From Rudanella paleaurantiibacter (GTDB lineage: Bacteria > Bacteroidota > Bacteroidia > Cytophagales > Spirosomataceae): a DNA stretch of 64,000 nt. Under the pieces are notes generated by a model. That model did not search any database. It had not been told where the DNA came from and saw only the letters and a program-made list of their open reading frames with translations. The stretch spans positions 682,001 through 746,000 of the forward strand of contig NZ_WELI01000003.1 of assembly GCF_009184635.1 (NCBI RefSeq), given 5' to 3'. Shown here in pieces: positions 1 to 9,516 of this stretch (positions are counted from its first letter, which is position 1; the number at the start of each line of letters is the position of its first letter). Position numbers and translations under genes: made by a program.

Positions 1-2
1 CC

Positions 3-2177
3 CGCAGTGAACGTATGGCCGCACAGGCCGTTCTGAAACCGCTCAACGAAGTTATGACCGAATTACCCGACCGAATCGACGCTCTGACCCAGCAAGCCAC
101 CACGGAGCTTCAGGCTGATGTGGGCGTGGGCGCAGCCATTGCCGTCACGGCCGTGCGGGTATTCATGCGGCTGCAAGGGCAGGAGTCGACCGTGGATATT
201 CGGTACGCAAACGCCCCCCAGCACCTGGCCGATGCGTTTCGGGCGGCCTACGAGCAGCGGTACGGTCATTACCCCGCTGGCCGGGCCGTGGAGGTCGAGA
301 GTATCCGGGTACAGGTGGCCACAGCGCCCCCCATGCCCGAACCCGCTCAGGCTCTGCCCACGCCCCGACCGGCCCAACCAGCTTTCCAGACCGACCTATA
401 CCCGGCCTACGACTGGGCGGCCCTGCAACCGGGCGACACCTTCACGGGGCCGGCCCTGCTACTCAACACCACCTCGTCGGTATTTATCGAACCGGGCTGG
501 CAGCTTACCCTCCAACCCAACCGCGACGCCGTGGCCATTTTTGGGGGAGTGCCCGACAAACCCGACCCGTCTGCCGAAACCGATGTGGAGGCCATTCAGC
601 TGGAGCTGTTTACCCGCCGGTTTATGAGCATTGCCGAAGAAATGGGCACGCAATTGCAACGAACCGCCTTTTCGACCAATGTAAAAGAACGGCTCGATTT
701 CTCCTGCGCCCTGCTCGACCCACGCGCGCAGCTTGTGGCCAATGCCCCGCATATACCCGTACACCTCGGTAGCCTAGGCGTATGCGCCCGCCTGTGTCTG
801 GAGCAACTGCCACTGGAACCAGGCGATGTGGTCATCACCAACCACCCCCGCTTTGGCGGCTCACACCTGCCCGATGTGACGCTGACACAGGGCGTATTTA
901 CCCGACCAACTGCCGAGGCCCCCAAACCGGTACTGGTTGGCTATGTCATAAACCGGGCGCACCACGCCGAAATCGGCGGAAAAGTACCCGGCTCTATGCC
1001 GCCCGATGCCACCACCCTGGCCGAAGAGGGCGTAGTGCTGGAACCCCAATACCTGATGCGCCGGGGCGAGTGGCTTTGGGACACTCCGGCCGGACAGCAA
1101 GGCGTAAAAAACCGATTCACGGACGCCCCCTACCCTACCCGGTCACTTGCCGAGAACCGGGCCGATATTGAAGCGGCCTTAGCCTCGCTCCGGGCAGGCG
1201 AAACGGCCCTCCTCAGTCTGGTGCAAGCCTACGGGTTGCCTACCGTTCATCGGTATATGGAACGGCTGAAACAGTCGGCTACCGAACGGATGGCGCGGGT
1301 GCTGACGCAACACGAAGGGGCCGTTTTTGAGGCTACCGAAGCCCTCGACGACGGGCATCAGATTCGGGTGGCAATACGGGTGCAGAACGGAGCGGTTGAA
1401 TTCGATTTTCGGGGCACATCGGCGGTTCATCCGCATAACCTCAACGCCAACCTGTCTATTCTGCACAGTGCCGTGCTGTACGTGCTCCGGCTCTGGTGCA
1501 ATGAAGATATGCCCCTCAACGAGGGCCTGATGGCTCCGGTGCGGTTTACACTGCCCGACTCGTCGTTTCTGAACCCGCGCTTCCCCACCGACCTGACGCA
1601 ACCGGCCCCGGCGGTGGTTGGCGGCAACACCGAAGTGAGTCAGCGGCTTGTCGATACCTTGCTCAAGGCCCTTGGCCTGGCAGCCTGTAGCTACGGCACC
1701 ATGAACAATTTTCTGTTTGGCGGGGCCGATTTTGGCTATTACGAAACCATTGGCGGGGGCACCGGGGCTACCGTAGGCGCACACGGGCGGTCGGCGGTGC
1801 ATCAGCACATGACCAACACCAAACTCACCGACCCCGAAGAGCTCGAACGGCGGTACCCGGTTCGGCTACGGGCGTTTGGCATACGGGCGGGCTCGGGCGG
1901 GGCAGGTACCTGGCGCGGGGGCGACGGCATCAGACGCGAGATTGAGTTTCTGCAACCCGTACAGGCTACGCTGCTGAGCCAACACCGGCGGGTGCCTCCC
2001 TACGGCCTGAACGGTGGTGAGCCAGGGTTGGTGGGGCAGCAATGGCTGGTGAGTACCAACGGTGAAGCCACCGAATTGCCGGGCATTTTTACGCGGGCCA
2101 TGCAACCCGGTGAGCGTATCCGAATCGAAACGCCCGGTGGGGGCGGCATGGGTAGCAACGACCGGGGCGTGTGCTAA
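3..2177 (+). CDS. Hydantoinase A/B fusion, 5-oxoprolinase type (5' partial)
   Basis: C-terminal part of an ATP-dependent amidase of the hydantoinase/oxoprolinase family, probably a cytoplasmic 5-oxoprolinase that opens 5-oxoproline to glutamate. The frame is open to the left edge, so the N-terminal catalytic half of HyuA lies outside the window; the ATG at 15 is internal. Roughly the first 180 visible residues are the HyuA C-terminal domain. From about residue 190 to the end is a complete HyuB domain, with the motifs [32 protein letters not shown] and the Gly-rich end TPGGGGMG. Fused A and B subunits in one chain are known for eukaryotic-type and many Bacteroidota oxoprolinases, whereas hydantoinases usually have separate subunits. 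An N-methylhydantoinase or another substrate cannot be excluded. Confidence 0.85.
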   Translation, partial: RSERMAAQAVLKPLNEVMTELPDRIDALTQQATTELQADVGVGAAIAVTAVRVFMRLQGQESTVDIRYANAPQHLADAFRAAYEQRYGHYPAGRAVEVESIRVQVATAPPMPEPAQALPTPRPAQPAFQTDLYPAYDWAALQPGDTFTGPALLLNTTSSVFIEPGWQLTLQPNRDAVAIFGGVPDKPDPSAETDVEAIQLELFTRRFMSIAEEMGTQLQRTAFSTNVKERLDFSCALLDPRAQLVANAPHIPVHLGSLGVCARLCLEQLPLEPGDVVITNHPRFGGSHLPDVTLTQGVFTRPTAEAPKPVLVGYVINRAHHAEIGGKVPGSMPPDATTLAEEGVVLEPQYLMRRGEWLWDTPAGQQGVKNRFTDAPYPTRSLAENRADIEAALASLRAGETALLSLVQAYGLPTVHRYMERLKQSATERMARVLTQHEGAVFEATEALDDGHQIRVAIRVQNGAVEFDFRGTSAVHPHNLNANLSILHSAVLYVLRLWCNEDMPLNEGLMAPVRFTLPDSSFLNPRFPTDLTQPAPAVVGGNTEVSQRLVDTLLKALGLAACSYGTMNNFLFGGADFGYYETIGGGTGATVGAHGRSAVHQHMTNTKLTDPEELERRYPVRLRAFGIRAGSGGAGTWRGGDGIRREIEFLQPVQATLLSQHRRVPPYGLNGGEPGLVGQQWLVSTNGEATELPGIFTRAMQPGERIRIETPGGGGMGSNDRGVC

Positions 2178-2237
2178 AGTCGCGCAACAATTTTTACCCG
2201 GCCCGGTTCTACCTGTTGAATCTTACATACTCATGTT

Positions 2238-2762
2238 ATGACTACCGATCTGAACAAACCGGAGACCAAAGAACAAGGCGTTAAAAACATTCAGCCCAAC
2301 ATCGGTCTTAGCAAAGACGTTCTGAAAAAAGACAACGAACTGCTCAATGCGTACCTGGCCGACCTGCACGTACTGTACATCAAAACCCGCAAATACCACT
2401 GGAATGTAGCGGGTCCAAGCTTCAAGGAATACCACGAGTTTTTTGAGGAGCAGTACAAGCAACTGGAAGAAATGATTGACGAGGTAGCCGAGCGTATCCG
2501 AATGCTGGGTGGCAAGCCCCTGTCGACCATGGCCGATTTTGTGAAGGAAACCAGCCTGGAAGAAGATAAGTCGGGCGAGGTGAAAACCCGTGATATGTTT
2601 GAGCGCCTGCTGACCGACCACGAGCAAGTGACCCGCGAACTGCGCGACGACGTGAAAACGACCGACGAAGAGCTGGACGATGCCGGAACGGCCGATTTCC
2701 TGACGGGTATGATGGAAGAACACGAAAAAATGGCGTGGATGCTGCGGAAATATCTGTCGTAG
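2238..2762 (+). CDS. dps: Dps-family ferritin-like DNA protection protein
   Basis: A 174-residue Dps protein, expected to form a cytoplasmic dodecamer that oxidises and stores iron and shields DNA during oxidative stress or starvation. The inter-subunit ferroxidase ligands are visible: H54 in YHWNV, H66 and E70 in YHEFFEEQY, and D81 and E85 in MIDEVAERI. The N-terminal tail of about 30 residues is Lys-rich (KPETKEQGVK) and could contact DNA. It lies 60 bp after the oxoprolinase gene, is followed by a strong terminator, and looks monocistronic. The length is normal for the family. No OxyR or PerR site was recognised upstream. Confidence 0.95.
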   Translation: MTTDLNKPETKEQGVKNIQPNIGLSKDVLKKDNELLNAYLADLHVLYIKTRKYHWNVAGPSFKEYHEFFEEQYKQLEEMIDEVAERIRMLGGKPLSTMADFVKETSLEEDKSGEVKTRDMFERLLTDHEQVTRELRDDVKTTDEELDDAGTADFLTGMMEEHEKMAWMLRKYLS

Positions 2763-2787
2763 ACGGGCCACTAAGCACATTTACCCA

Positions 2788-2818
2788 AACACCCGGTTAG
2801 ACGCCGGGTGTTTTTTGG
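2788..2818 (+). terminator. Rho-independent terminator after dps
   Basis: A perfect 9-bp stem (AACACCCGG, 2788-2796, with CCGGGTGTT, 2804-2812), a 7-nt loop and a T-run. It separates dps from the following Tat-signal gene. Confidence 0.9.
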
Positions 2819-2851
2819 TTTCTACGGGTAGACCTGCGCATCCATCTGCCT

Positions 2852-3781
2852 ATGCCTACCCCTCGCCGAGCATTTCTGAAAACCGTTTCGGGCCTGGCCG
2901 GAGCCGCCCTTTTGCCAGCCCAAACCGCGTTGGCCGCCCCCGCCCAGCCCCATCTGTCGTGCAATTCGTACACATGGAACACGTTTTACAATCGCGACAA
3001 AAAGGTCTGGATGGCCGACCCCGACGCGTCGCTGACGGAATACGTGGCCGCGGGCCTGACCGATTACGAACCCAGCCTAAACACGCCCGACGACGTGACC
3101 AAACTGGCGCCTTACCTACGTCGGTATCGGCTGGAGATGCGGTCTATTTACGTCAACAGCTCGTTGCACGAAGCCGCCGACGCCCCCGCTTCGATCGACA
3201 AAGCAGTGGCCATTGCCGAAGCCGCCAAAGCCCTGGGCACCCGGATTGTTGTCACCAACCCGAACCCACTTAAATGGGGCAGTGCCGACAACAAAACCGA
3301 CGCGCAACTCACCGAACAGGCACGCAACCTCGACCGGCTCGGAGCCGCCCTCCGCAACCGGGGACTTACCCTCGCCTACCACACCCACGACCCTGAGTTT
3401 CGGGCGGGGGCCCGCGAGTTTTACCACATGATGCTCAACACCAATCCGCGCCATGTGGCCTTTTGCCTCGACGCCCACTGGGTGTACCGGGGTACGGGCA
3501 ACTCGCAGGTGGCCTTGTTTGATATTGTCAAACAGTTCGGGAGCCGCATTGTCGAGCTGCACATCCGGCAATCGAAAGGGGGTATCTGGCAGGAAACTTT
3601 CACCGACGGCGATATCGACTACCGGCGGCTCACCCGCGACCTAAAAGCCCTGCGTGTGCGCCCTCACCTGGTTCTCGAACAGTGCCTCGAAGCCCAAACA
3701 CCCCATACCCTCAACGCTGTTGACGCGCACCGGCAAGACCTGCGTTACGCCCGCGACGTATTTGCCGGATTGGGGGCGTAG
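2852..3781 (+). CDS. Tat-exported sugar phosphate isomerase/epimerase-like protein
   Basis: A 309-residue xylose-isomerase-like TIM-barrel protein. It starts with a twin-arginine signal (RRAFLKTVSGLAGAALL, then a cleavage region near AQTALA), so it is predicted to be exported folded to the periplasm. The barrel shows family features: EMRSIYVNSSLHEA, AYHTHDPEFR (His/Asp metal ligand region), FCLDAHWVYRG and LHIRQSKGG, ending with LVLEQCLE. Members act on sugars or inositols; the substrate here cannot be told. A second Tat-exported family member lies at 9513-10550, but the two are not close copies. The start follows directly on the terminator region and gives the Tat motif at residues 5-6. Confidence 0.8.
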   Translation: MPTPRRAFLKTVSGLAGAALLPAQTALAAPAQPHLSCNSYTWNTFYNRDKKVWMADPDASLTEYVAAGLTDYEPSLNTPDDVTKLAPYLRRYRLEMRSIYVNSSLHEAADAPASIDKAVAIAEAAKALGTRIVVTNPNPLKWGSADNKTDAQLTEQARNLDRLGAALRNRGLTLAYHTHDPEFRAGAREFYHMMLNTNPRHVAFCLDAHWVYRGTGNSQVALFDIVKQFGSRIVELHIRQSKGGIWQETFTDGDIDYRRLTRDLKALRVRPHLVLEQCLEAQTPHTLNAVDAHRQDLRYARDVFAGLGA

Positions 3782-3937
3782 GTTTTGCCAGCCGGCGTTC
3801 CGGTTTGTAGTTTTTAGTTAGAATCACAACCAACTTACTGTCAACAAATTGACACAAATCACAGTACTCCGTGGCGAACAATCTCCAGTCCAGAAGAGGC
3901 TATTGTCTTTTAACTCATTGTCCGTGAAAATCTGGCC

Positions 3938-3998
3938 AATCCGTGTCATCTGCGTGCCAATCAATTTGGAGTTTAATGGCACGCGGATAACACGGATT
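3938..3998. repeat. Imperfect inverted intergenic repeat (CCGTGTTATCCGCGTGCC type)
   Basis: Two 24-nt arms (3938-3961 and 3975-3998) are inverted copies with three mismatches, sharing the core GCGTGCCA. A related single copy lies at 45948-45971. The rest of the 287-bp gap between the isomerase and Nramp genes holds only a direct repeat of AACCATAAACC (4030-4040 and 4051-4061) just upstream of the Nramp start. Confidence 0.7.
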
Positions 3999-4068
3999 TA
4001 GCGGATTCTCGCTGATTGTACGTTTTGCTAACCATAAACCAGAAACGATAAACCATAAACCGTCAAGA

Positions 4069-5250
4069 ATGCCCAAATCGTTATCCTTTCGCTCCGGCTT
4101 AGGCAGTGTTCTGTTCTGGTCGGTTATCTCGGCGGCTTTCATTGGCCCCGGCACCGTCACAACCTGTTCGATGGCGGGCTCGCAGTACGGCTTTTCACTG
4201 CTCTGGGCGCTCACGTTCAGCACCCTTGGCACTATTTTATTGCAGGAAGCAGCCGCCCGCATCACCATTGCCTCGGGCCGCAGCCTGGGCGAAATCATCT
4301 CAGAAACCTACGGCTTACGGTCAAAGGCACTCCCCCTGTTTCTGTTCGGGGCCGTGGCCCTTGGTTGCGCGGCTTATCAGGCAGGCAACATTCTGGGAGC
4401 CGTAGCCGGACTAACGTTGCTCACACAGCTGCCCGCCTGGGTGCTTACGATAGTCGTAGGTGTAGTAAGTACAGCCCTGCTTTGGGCGGGCTCAACGGGG
4501 GGTATTGCCAAGTTTCTGGGTATGGTGGTGGGGCTTATGGGCATTGCCTTTGCGTACGTAGCGGCTCAGGCCGTGACTGATACCTCCGCCCTCATGACCT
4601 CGCTGGTAGTACCAACCCTGCCCGACGGTTCGCTGGTACTTGTTATTGGACTGATTGGCACCACAATTGTACCCTACAACCTGTTTCTGGGATCGGGCAT
4701 TGGTGAAGGGCAGCAACTGTCCGAAATGCGCTGGGGCATCGGCCTGGCCGTAGCTATCGGAGGGCTTATTTCCGGAGCCATTCTGCTGGCAGGCACGCTC
4801 GTTACAGGCAGCTTTTCCTTCGAAAACGTGGCTCAGACCCTGAGCAGTCGCATGGGGAGCTGGGCGGGGAGCTTCTTTGCCTTTGGCCTGTTTGCGGCCG
4901 GGTTTACCTCAGCGCTCACAGCCCCGCTGGCGGCCGCCGTTACCGCCAAAAGCTTGCTGGGCTGGCCCGACACCTCAACGGCTTACCGGGCCGTTTGGCT
5001 TGTTGTGATGGGCGTCGGGATGCTGTTTGGCTTACTGGGCGTAAAGCCTGTGCCGGTTATTGTACTGGCACAGGCGGCCAACGGACTGCTACTTCCTGTT
5101 GTCGCGGTCTTTCTGCTCCTGGCCGTCAACAACCGAAAGCTACTACCTGCCCAATACTGCAACAACCTGTGGCAAAATATAGCCATGGGGCTGGTAGTGG
5201 CCATCTCGGCTTTTCTTGGCCTGCGCAACCTGTGGCTTGTTTTTGCCTAA
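4069..5250 (+). CDS. Nramp-family divalent metal transporter, divergent metal site
   Basis: A 393-residue polytopic inner-membrane protein of the SLC11/Nramp family, with about eleven hydrophobic segments. In classical Mn/Fe transporters the helix-1 metal motif is DPGN and the helix-6 motif is MPH. Here the equivalent sites read GPGT (residues 26-29) and VPYN (201-204), so the Asp and Asn ligands of helix 1 and the Met and His of helix 6 are all replaced. The family contains divergent branches, including Mg-selective NRMT proteins, with altered ligands; the substrate cannot be assigned. The remaining topology and Gly-rich stretches look intact. It is an isolated gene, followed by a stable hairpin. 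Confidence 0.8.
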   Translation: MPKSLSFRSGLGSVLFWSVISAAFIGPGTVTTCSMAGSQYGFSLLWALTFSTLGTILLQEAAARITIASGRSLGEIISETYGLRSKALPLFLFGAVALGCAAYQAGNILGAVAGLTLLTQLPAWVLTIVVGVVSTALLWAGSTGGIAKFLGMVVGLMGIAFAYVAAQAVTDTSALMTSLVVPTLPDGSLVLVIGLIGTTIVPYNLFLGSGIGEGQQLSEMRWGIGLAVAIGGLISGAILLAGTLVTGSFSFENVAQTLSSRMGSWAGSFFAFGLFAAGFTSALTAPLAAAVTAKSLLGWPDTSTAYRAVWLVVMGVGMLFGLLGVKPVPVIVLAQAANGLLLPVVAVFLLLAVNNRKLLPAQYCNNLWQNIAMGLVVAISAFLGLRNLWLVFA

Positions 5251-5255
5251 ACAGA

Positions 5256-5284
5256 CAACGGGTCGCTCTTCAGGCGACCCGTTG
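5256..5284 (+). terminator. Hairpin after the Nramp gene
   Basis: A perfect 11-bp stem (CAACGGGTCGC, 5256-5266, with its complement at 5274-5284) and a 7-nt loop, 6 nt past the stop codon. No T-run follows, so termination would be weak or Rho-assisted; it may instead stabilise the mRNA 3' end. Confidence 0.55.
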
Positions 5285-5567
5285 CACGCATCTCATGGGA
5301 TAGGGTCTTGAACGTCTTTACAAATGATTTAGCCCAAATTGCTCAGTTCATTTGTCGCCTTTCTCAGCCCATAGCAAAGTGTACGAGCGTAGCCTGCGTT
5401 TAGATGTCAGCTCTACACTTTTTTCGTAAAAAACCTTTTTCTCTTTCAACGGCTGGTAACCAAACCGGGTTTCGGGCCGTTGTGGGATAAGCATCCGTGG
5501 CTCCGACCGGCAACTCATTCGCACGCCAGCCATCGGCAGGCCTTCTTTTTCCGAGTAATCTTACATA
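5285..5567. other. Intergenic region before the TonB receptor
   Basis: About 280 bp without a credible gene. Apart from the hairpin at its left end I see no repeat, RNA or clear TAnnTTTG element. It must hold the promoter of the TonB-dependent receptor. Confidence 0.5.
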
Positions 5568-7649
5568 ATGAGAATTTTATACGTCGCTCTCGTCGCTTCC
5601 GTCAGTAGCGCTTTCGCGCAGGACGCGCCCCCGCAATCGTACACCCTTACGCAAGACACCATCCGGCTCAACGAGGTAGTGGTGCGCGCTTACGAAAGCA
5701 ACCGCCCCCTCCTCCAAACAGCGGCCTCGGTAGGGCTGCTGAGCCGCCGGGAGCTTACCGAGCGGTTTGGTGCCCCTACGCTGGTGCCTGCCCTGAACAC
5801 CCTGCCCGGTGTGCGGGCCGACGAGCGGTCGCCGGGCAGCTACCGGCTGTCCATTCGGGGAAGCCTGATTCGGTCGCCGTTTGGGGTGCGCAACGTGAAA
5901 GTGTATTGGAACGACCTGCCCCTGACCGATGCGGGCGGCAACACGCCCCTCAACGCGCTCGATGTGCGCGCTTTGGGCGGGGCCGAAGTACTCAAAGGAC
6001 CGGCCGGAAGCCTGTACGGAGCCAATACCGGTGGCGCTGTACTCTTTTCGGGACCGGCCACCCCACCCGGTGTCTCGAGCGTGGAGGTGAACGGTCTGGC
6101 TGGTTCGTACGGTCTGGGCGGAGGGGGCGTAGCCGTAACCTCAGGCCGCGAAAACGCGTCGCTCAACCTAAGCTATCAGAATCTGGGAGCCACGGGCTAC
6201 CGAGCCCATTCGGCCCTCCGGCGCGACAATGTGCAGCTGACCGGTCAGTTTCGGGTGAGCGACCGCCGGACCATATCGGTGCTGGGGTTGTTCTCCGACC
6301 TTAACTACCAAACACCGGGCGGGCTTACTGAGGCTCAGTACCGGCTCGACCCGCGACAGGCTCGCCCAGCCACCCGCGCTACGCCCGGCAGTGCCGAGCA
6401 GCAGGCGGCTATCTACCAGAAATTGGGGTACCTCGGTTTGTCGCAAACCTACCGCTTCAACGAACGCTGGCAAAACACCACCGCCCTGTACGCTACCGTC
6501 ACAGATTTCAGGAACCCGTTTATCACCAACTACGAACGACGGGCCGATCAGGGTCTGGGGGGCCGCACCGTAACCCGCTGGCAGGCCGTCCGGGAGGGCG
6601 TCCCGACGGTGATTACGTTCGGAGCCGAGCTTGGGCATAATTTTACCATCTCCCGAAACTACGGCAACCGACGCGGGCAAATCGACACCCTCCAAACCGA
6701 CGACGAGCTGAAAGCCCTTCAGTGGCTTGGTTTTGCGCAGGTCGAAAGCACGTTGCCGGCCGGTTTTGTGCTCACAGCGGGCATCAGCCGCAATGAGGTA
6801 CGCTACCAATTTACACGCTTTTCGAACAGCCCGGCCAATGAACAACGCCGGACGTTCGACCCGGTATGGCTCCCCCGCGTGGCCTTGCTCAAGCAACTAA
6901 CCGACGCCATTTCGGTATTCGGCAGCATCAGCACGGGGTATTCGGCGCCTACCTTGCAGGAAATCCGGCCGTCGGATTTGGTGTTCAATCCGCGTCTGAC
7001 GCCGGAGCGCGGCACGAGCTACGAGCTGGGTTTGCGCGGCTCTACCCTGGCCGGGCGGCTTCAGTTCGACCTGGCTGCGTACCAGTTTGCCCTGCGCGAA
7101 ACCATTGTTAGGCGCACAACCGATGCCGGGGCCGAGACCTTCACCAACGCGGGCCGTACTGAGCAACGCGGCCTCGAAGCCCTGCTGAGTTATCAGATCC
7201 TGAAACAGAGTAGTCTGGGTAATCCGGTGTCGTTGCGTATCTGGAACGCCCTCACGCTCACCAACTACCGCTACCGCGACTACCGGCAGGGTACCGCCGA
7301 TGTGTCGGGCAAGCGGGTGCCGGGTGTGGCACCCACCACCAATGTGTCGGGCCTGGACCTGAACACCCGCTTTGGGCTGTACGCGTTTCTGACGTATCAG
7401 TTCCTGAGCCCGTTTGCGCTCAACGACGCCAACACGGCCACCGCCGACCCCACCCGGATTGCCACGGCAACGGTTGGATTCCGGCGCACGCTGGGGCCGG
7501 TCATGCTTGATCTGTTCGCGACCGGCGACAACCTGCTCGATCAACAATACAGCTTAGGGTACGATTTGAACGCGTTTGGCAACCGATTCTACAACGCATC
7601 GGCCCGGCGTAACTTCGTGGGTGGGGTTCGGGCTTCGGTTCGGTGGTAA
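5568..7649 (+). CDS. TonB-dependent outer-membrane receptor
   Basis: A 693-residue TonB-dependent transporter, shorter than SusC proteins and without the N-terminal carboxypeptidase-like domain, so of the siderophore/metal/cobalamin type rather than the glycan type. A Sec signal (MRILYVALVASVSSAFAQ) is followed by a TonB-box-like segment (LNEVVVRAY) and a plug domain with SYRLSIRGS and VLKGPAGSLYGANTGGAVLF. The rest is a beta-barrel with alternating aromatic strands, ending in VGGVRASVRW with a terminal aromatic residue suited to BAM-dependent insertion. It transports an unknown ligand with TonB-ExbBD energy. No siderophore genes or FecIR-type regulators are adjacent. Confidence 0.92.
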   Translation: MRILYVALVASVSSAFAQDAPPQSYTLTQDTIRLNEVVVRAYESNRPLLQTAASVGLLSRRELTERFGAPTLVPALNTLPGVRADERSPGSYRLSIRGSLIRSPFGVRNVKVYWNDLPLTDAGGNTPLNALDVRALGGAEVLKGPAGSLYGANTGGAVLFSGPATPPGVSSVEVNGLAGSYGLGGGGVAVTSGRENASLNLSYQNLGATGYRAHSALRRDNVQLTGQFRVSDRRTISVLGLFSDLNYQTPGGLTEAQYRLDPRQARPATRATPGSAEQQAAIYQKLGYLGLSQTYRFNERWQNTTALYATVTDFRNPFITNYERRADQGLGGRTVTRWQAVREGVPTVITFGAELGHNFTISRNYGNRRGQIDTLQTDDELKALQWLGFAQVESTLPAGFVLTAGISRNEVRYQFTRFSNSPANEQRRTFDPVWLPRVALLKQLTDAISVFGSISTGYSAPTLQEIRPSDLVFNPRLTPERGTSYELGLRGSTLAGRLQFDLAAYQFALRETIVRRTTDAGAETFTNAGRTEQRGLEALLSYQILKQSSLGNPVSLRIWNALTLTNYRYRDYRQGTADVSGKRVPGVAPTTNVSGLDLNTRFGLYAFLTYQFLSPFALNDANTATADPTRIATATVGFRRTLGPVMLDLFATGDNLLDQQYSLGYDLNAFGNRFYNASARRNFVGGVRASVRW

Positions 7650-7695
7650 GGCCGTGCCCTCCGGTCTACCAGTCAACTAACCGTTCATCATTTCC

Positions 7696-7729
7696 GCCGA
7701 CACTGCCGGAACCCTTCGGCGGTGTCGGC
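7696..7729. other. Stable hairpin between the receptor and hydrolase genes
   Basis: A 13-bp stem with one G-T pair (7696-7708 with 7717-7729) lies between the receptor stop and the chosen ATG at 7742. No T-run follows. Its position argues against the longer reading from 7643, which would place the hairpin inside the coding sequence. Confidence 0.5.
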
Positions 7730-7741
7730 CGTTGCCCCCCC

Positions 7742-8872
7742 ATGACCCGCCGATTTACCCGCATGATGGTAATAACCCTCGTTGTGGTGGCCCTGCTGAC
7801 GGCCACTTTGTTTGCCTTGCTTCGCCTACCCGTTTTTGGTACCGACCCGACAGGTGCCCGTCTGGAGCGCATTCAGAAGTCGGCCCATTACCGGGACAAT
7901 TCGTTTCAGAACCGGGAAGAAACGTCGGTGGAGGGCAAGGAATCGACCGCTCTGAAACTGCTTAGTGGTTACTGGAACCGTTCGGCTGAGAATGAACCCA
8001 AGCAGCCGCTGCCCTCGGTACGAACAGACCTCAACACCCTGCCCGACGCTCAGCCGACCCTGGTTTGGTTTGGGCATTCGTCGTACCTGCTGCGGCACAA
8101 CGGCTTTACGCTGTTGATGGACCCCGTTTTTGGCGGGAATGCCGCACCGGTTTCGTTTTTTGGGAAGTCGTTTGCAGGAAGCGACGCCTACAGCCCGGCC
8201 GATATGCCCGACATCGACGTGCTGGTGTTATCGCACGACCATTACGATCACTTCGACTACACAACCATTAAAGCCCTGATACCGAAGGTGAAGCAGTTTG
8301 TGGTTGCGCTGGGCGTAGGGGCGCACCTCGAACACTGGGGTGTACCTGCCAACCGGATTACCGAGCTCGACTGGTTCGAAACCACAACGGTACAGGACGG
8401 CATTCGGCTAACAGCTACCCCGGCACGGCATTTTTCGGGTCGGGCACTGGCGCGGGGCCGCACGCTCTGGGCATCGTATGTGCTGCAACTGCCCGGCTAC
8501 CGCCTTTTTCTGGGTGGCGACTCAGGCTACGATAAAACCTTTGCTCAGTTGGGCGCACAATACGGCCCTTTTGACCTGGCTATTCTCGAATGCGGGCAGT
8601 ACAACGAGTTGTGGCCGGACATCCACATGTTTCCTGAAGAGGTGGTACAGGCCGGCCAAGACCTGAACGCCAAGGCGATAGTACCCGTACACTGGGGTAA
8701 ATTTGCCCTGGCCTACCACGCCTGGACCGAACCCGTTGAGCGCTTCACCAAACGCGCTCAGGCCGCCGGAATGCCTTTTGCAACCCCTCAAATTGGGCAA
8801 CCCATAGTGCTGGGGCAACCGCTCCCCCAATCGGCCTGGTGGCGCACCGTGGGCACCGGTCCAGCTCAGTAA
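7742..8872 (+). CDS. Membrane-anchored metallo-beta-lactamase-fold hydrolase, NAPE-PLD-like
   Basis: A 376-residue MBL-fold hydrolase with an N-terminal membrane anchor (MVITLVVVALLTATLFALL), probably facing the periplasm. The metal-binding motif SHDHYDHFD is present, preceded by WFGHSSYLLRHNGFTLLMDP, and later GGDSGYD and PVHWGKF supply further ligands. This arrangement is that of the NAPE-phospholipase D/UlaG-like branch, whose bacterial members act on phosphodiesters or lactones; the substrate is unknown. A start at 7643 would overlap the receptor stop and add a non-signal-like 33-residue Pro-rich tail, so ATG 7742 is preferred. The next gene begins 11 bp downstream, suggesting co-transcription. 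Confidence 0.82.
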   Translation: MTRRFTRMMVITLVVVALLTATLFALLRLPVFGTDPTGARLERIQKSAHYRDNSFQNREETSVEGKESTALKLLSGYWNRSAENEPKQPLPSVRTDLNTLPDAQPTLVWFGHSSYLLRHNGFTLLMDPVFGGNAAPVSFFGKSFAGSDAYSPADMPDIDVLVLSHDHYDHFDYTTIKALIPKVKQFVVALGVGAHLEHWGVPANRITELDWFETTTVQDGIRLTATPARHFSGRALARGRTLWASYVLQLPGYRLFLGGDSGYDKTFAQLGAQYGPFDLAILECGQYNELWPDIHMFPEEVVQAGQDLNAKAIVPVHWGKFALAYHAWTEPVERFTKRAQAAGMPFATPQIGQPIVLGQPLPQSAWWRTVGTGPAQ

Positions 8873-8883
8873 CGTTGACTCTT

Positions 8884-9516
8884 ATGCTGCTGACAATTAA
8901 AAATTTTCGGAAAGCTTACCACGAAACGCCTATTCTGACGGTGCCATCGCTCCAGTTACCGGCGGGTACGTACTGGTTTCGGGGGATTAACGGGTCGGGG
9001 AAAAGCACGTTTTTGCGGACAATAGCCGGTATGCTCCCGTTTGCCGGTGAAATTTGGCTGAACGAACAGTACGAGATCAACCGGCACCCGGTTCCTTACC
9101 GTTTACGGGTTAATTATGCCGAAGCAGAGCCCCTGTTTCCCGATTTCCTGTCGGCCTACGACATTATTCAGTTTGTGGCAAAAGCCAAACAGGCAACCCG
9201 TACGCAGGTCGCCTGTTTGGCCGAACAACTCGGCGTTGATGCATACTGGAAAACACCCACCGGTACGTATTCGAGCGGTATGCAGAAAAAAGTGGCCCTG
9301 CTGATGGCGTTTCTGGGTCAACCCGCGCTTATTCTGCTCGACGAGCCCTTGACAACCATCGACGACCGGGCCGCGCAAATCCTGTACGACCTCATCCACG
9401 AGCGGCAGGCAGCGGGCGTTTCGTTTGGGTTGGCGTCCCATCAGGACGTCGGGCAGTCAACCCTGCCCATCGACCGGGTTTTTCTGGTCGAAAACGGTTT
9501 GTTGCAATCGGTTTAG
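8884..9516 (+). CDS. ABC transporter ATP-binding protein without adjacent permease
   Basis: A 210-residue ABC ATPase: Walker A GINGSGKST (34-42), signature SSGMQKKVAL, Walker B LILLDEPLTTID and an H-loop in ASHQD. It resembles the small ATPases of ABC-2 type exporters (CcmA-like). The start at 8884 is chosen because the sequence before it (from 8839) lies inside the previous gene and is not conserved-looking. No permease is adjacent; the polytopic protein at 11866-12948 is the nearest candidate partner (inference only). Its stop overlaps the stop of the convergent gene at 9513. Confidence 0.85.
   Translation: MLLTIKNFRKAYHETPILTVPSLQLPAGTYWFRGINGSGKSTFLRTIAGMLPFAGEIWLNEQYEINRHPVPYRLRVNYAEAEPLFPDFLSAYDIIQFVAKAKQATRTQVACLAEQLGVDAYWKTPTGTYSSGMQKKVALLMAFLGQPALILLDEPLTTIDDRAAQILYDLIHERQAAGVSFGLASHQDVGQSTLPIDRVFLVENGLLQSV

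Noticed and set aside
7643-7741. An upstream start for the metallo-hydrolase at 7742
   Set aside because: It overlaps the receptor stop, runs through a 13-bp hairpin and adds a sequence without signal or family features.
9513-9516. Overlapping stop codons of the ABC ATPase and the convergent isomerase-like gene
   Set aside because: This is real but ordinary for dense genomes and has no further structure, so it is not listed as a finding.
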